Below the pieces are notes generated by a model. The model had not been told where the DNA came from and ran no database searches. It saw only the letters and a program-made list of their open reading frames with translations. DNA of 64,000 nt from Trichoplax adhaerens (taxonomy: Eukaryota; Placozoa; Uniplacotomia; Trichoplacea; Trichoplacidae): the NCBI RefSeq assembly GCF_000150275.1, contig NW_002060943.1:3189264-3253263 (forward strand). Direction: 5' to 3'. Below, one piece after another: positions 62,047 to 64,000 of the stretch. A program made the position numbers and the translations under genes. Positions within the stretch are counted from its first letter, which is position 1; every line of letters starts with the position of its first letter.

Positions 62047-63614
62047 TAATATACTTGAGTAATCATTTCGATATGATTGAATAATTCATGATACTCTCTT
62101 TTTTATTCTAGTTCATATAATTAATCAACCAGTTCAGCGATTGGATTTGCAAAACTAGGTAAGCAATAAGCATGCAAGCGAGCTCCACTAAGCAGTCGCA
62201 AGTCTCTGCAGTAGCAAGCTGACCAGGATTCTCCAGTACTGTCATAACGAGGAAATTACTATAAAGGATTAATATGCAATATACGGTACTGACAGTATAC
62301 TACTGTATGCATACTGTCATATTGACTATACACTATACTGTACACTAGAGTATTGGAGGACACTGCTCTACATACAGCTTTGTACCCAATGAATGACGGG
62401 ATTCAATCTGATTTGCAATGATTTATAACCTTAATAATTAATTTTTGGACTAGGGGAGCCGGTAACCACTACTGCACTGCAAATGAATTCTAGTTAAGAT
62501 ATCAATCTTGTTAGGCTTGTGCATAGTAAAACTAGAGATCACTGAACAAGATGGTTAAAATTAAATTTTTCGATATCTTCGCTTATGGTTACAAGTTAAT
62601 AATTATTCTAGCACACCAATCTTGAACGTTAGTTGATTCATCGACGGTAAACCTTGTGGGGAAATAAATAATTCCCAAGAGATAGACATAGACTCGTTTA
62701 CATACAGTACACATCAGTCAAAAGCATATCGTCAACAAAATAACGTTTAAACTAATCTTTTCCCGGCTGTCTTTAACTTACGATGCAGCAGAGACCCTAA
62801 AAGGATATATCTATATATATGGACGGCTAAAGTAGATGGACATTGGACAGTACATAATTCGATAATTAATTAATAGGATGTATTTGCAGATTCGAGTCGG
62901 GAGCGCAACATCCGTGCTGGCTTGCAATGATTTAAGTGAACTTAATTTCATATTATTGTCAATAGAGCATGTAGGCAGTGTTGCACATTTAGTGAAACAC
63001 ACGGGAAAAATTGCACTAAATCTCATTTGTAAACGCTTTCCACGACTTGGAGTTCTCCATAAATTGATCCTTTACTGTACTATGGAACATTCACTTAATC
63101 ATCAAAGTGGCGGATTGTTATTCGATAATTCATCACGTTGTTAAGCGATTTATGTAAATGTTATATACTACATGTAAGCAATAATATTGGATATCGTAAC
63201 AGTCTATTGCATAGCCTGTATATACAACACTAAAGGAAAATGATTTTATGCCCTTAATAGATACATACAATCTATCACCACTGGCTCCAAAATAATTTCT
63301 CCAGTATTCTCAAATTAAAAGATGTCCTTAAATGGAAAGAAATTTCACTTTTTTTTCATCCTAATTAGTAACTGGTCAAAACTGTAATTAACATTTCATT
63401 ATGGCTACCATGAAAAGTATCTGTCTTGTGTATAAATATAGTACTTGGTGGGCGATTAAGTTTAAAATAACAGAAGCAGTGATATCTATTTTTTAATAAA
63501 TGCGCAAATTTACAGCTATCGAGAATTGATTAGCCATCAATAGCTATTTAATGCAATTCTTGAGATGTGGAAATCGCACAATAACGAGTCGTTAGAGCCC
63601 ACATCAGTCTCACT
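62047..63614. other. Divergent intergenic region
   Basis: Lies between LIPT1 (leftward) and the gene beginning at 63615 (rightward), so it should hold both promoters. TACTGTAC-like words occur near 62285-62345. A plus-strand open frame at 62878-63144 follows a TTTGCAG acceptor-like site but matches no family I know. Confidence 0.45.
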
Positions 63615-64000
63615 ATGCGTTTGATAGTACTAGCAACATTTGGACTCATTTCATCAATCTCTTCAGTTTTTTCTATGGTACATCTAGGACAATTTTTAGC
63701 TTCACTACGAAGAACAGGTGAGCCCTGTTATTGCAATTGATCTCCTACCCTAGTATATGTTATAACAATATAAAATTTATGTTAAACGGCATTAATACGC
63801 TATTTTTATATAACACTCGTATATAAATTTGTTACACTCTATATACGTTAGAGCTTAGACACTTTTTCGAAAATTATGTTCAAATTTTTAATAACGACGC
63901 TGACAGCAAGATCTATCCCCTTTCAGTTGTGCCTCAAATGGCAAATAAGGCCTACTACTTGCTTTAAATTTTTAGGTAATGCCATCAATTGCATTGATAT
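63615..64000 (+). CDS. Start of a secreted or lumenal protein (partial, 3' end outside window)
   Basis: The ATG at 63615 opens a hydrophobic signal peptide (MRLIVLATFGLISSISS) followed by VHLGQFLASLRRTG. The first exon ends at 63717 with donor GTGAGC, phase 1. A good acceptor (TTTTTAG) at 63971-63975 resumes the frame as GNAINCID before the window ends. The pattern of a Q-F pair followed after a few residues by N-x-I-x-C recalls the start of mature secreted phospholipase A2, but the fragment is too short to decide. I make no firm functional call. Confidence 0.4.

Noticed and set aside
62878-63144. 88-codon plus-strand frame after an acceptor-like TTTGCAG
   Set aside because: No family resemblance, and the opposite strand is equally open; insufficient to call a gene.
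1-64000. tRNA, rRNA, CRISPR arrays, intact transposases, integrated viral genes
   Set aside because: Looked for and not recognised; tRNA searching by eye is unreliable, so a tRNAscan run would be decisive.

Overview
The window is eukaryotic nuclear DNA. It is AT-rich, and its genes are split by many short introns with GT...AG ends. I rebuilt the exons by hand from reading frame, intron phase and family conservation. The gene set is animal: liprin-alpha, C2CD5, a DH-PH RhoGEF, an Arkadia-like RING-H2 ligase, a cathepsin D-like protease and LIPT1. Compact genes, short introns and abundant GTACTGTAC-type palindromic satellites suggest an early-branching animal, most likely a placozoan (Trichoplax/Hoilungia). 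The organism call is inference.

Layout, left to right. (1) 24-2604, +: 3' part of a DH-PH RhoGEF. (2) 4079-19962, -: complete liprin-alpha gene, 31 coding exons and 1,220 codons, with an 8.4-kb first intron full of degenerate tandem repeats. (3) 19963-34318: gene-poor tract with minisatellite-like arrays (102, about 190, about 173 and 161 bp), several perfect short hairpins, and a GC-rich island with CRE-like sites near 30.2 kb. (4) 34351-37892, +: 756-residue RING-H2 ubiquitin ligase with three candidate SUMO-interacting motifs. (5) 38850-46379, -: C2CD5/CDP138 orthologue, about 984 residues, tail-to-tail with gene 4. (6) 47341-47882: recent tandem duplication of about 270 bp. (7) 49575-52842, -: secreted pepsin-family aspartic protease, 400 residues. 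(8) 53690-54340: palindromic GTAC satellite. (9) 56300-57031, +: intronless Myb/SANT-like protein. (10) 59961-62046, -: mitochondrial lipoyltransferase LIPT1, 364 residues, with a candidate minor-spliceosome AT-AA intron at the lipoyl-ligase lysine. (11) 63615 to window end, +: start of a gene with a signal peptide.

These are independent housekeeping and cell-biology genes, not one pathway. No operon, CRISPR array, phage or recognisable intact transposon was seen. The most unusual points are the LIPT1 intron, the candidate SUMO-targeted ligase, the aspartic protease without the usual flap motif, the duplicated splice-acceptor module inside a liprin intron, and the repeat arrays of the 24-33 kb tract. 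For the six largest intron-split models (all but the partial gene at the right edge) exon lengths sum to whole codons with matching phases, which is a strong internal check; transcript data were not available.
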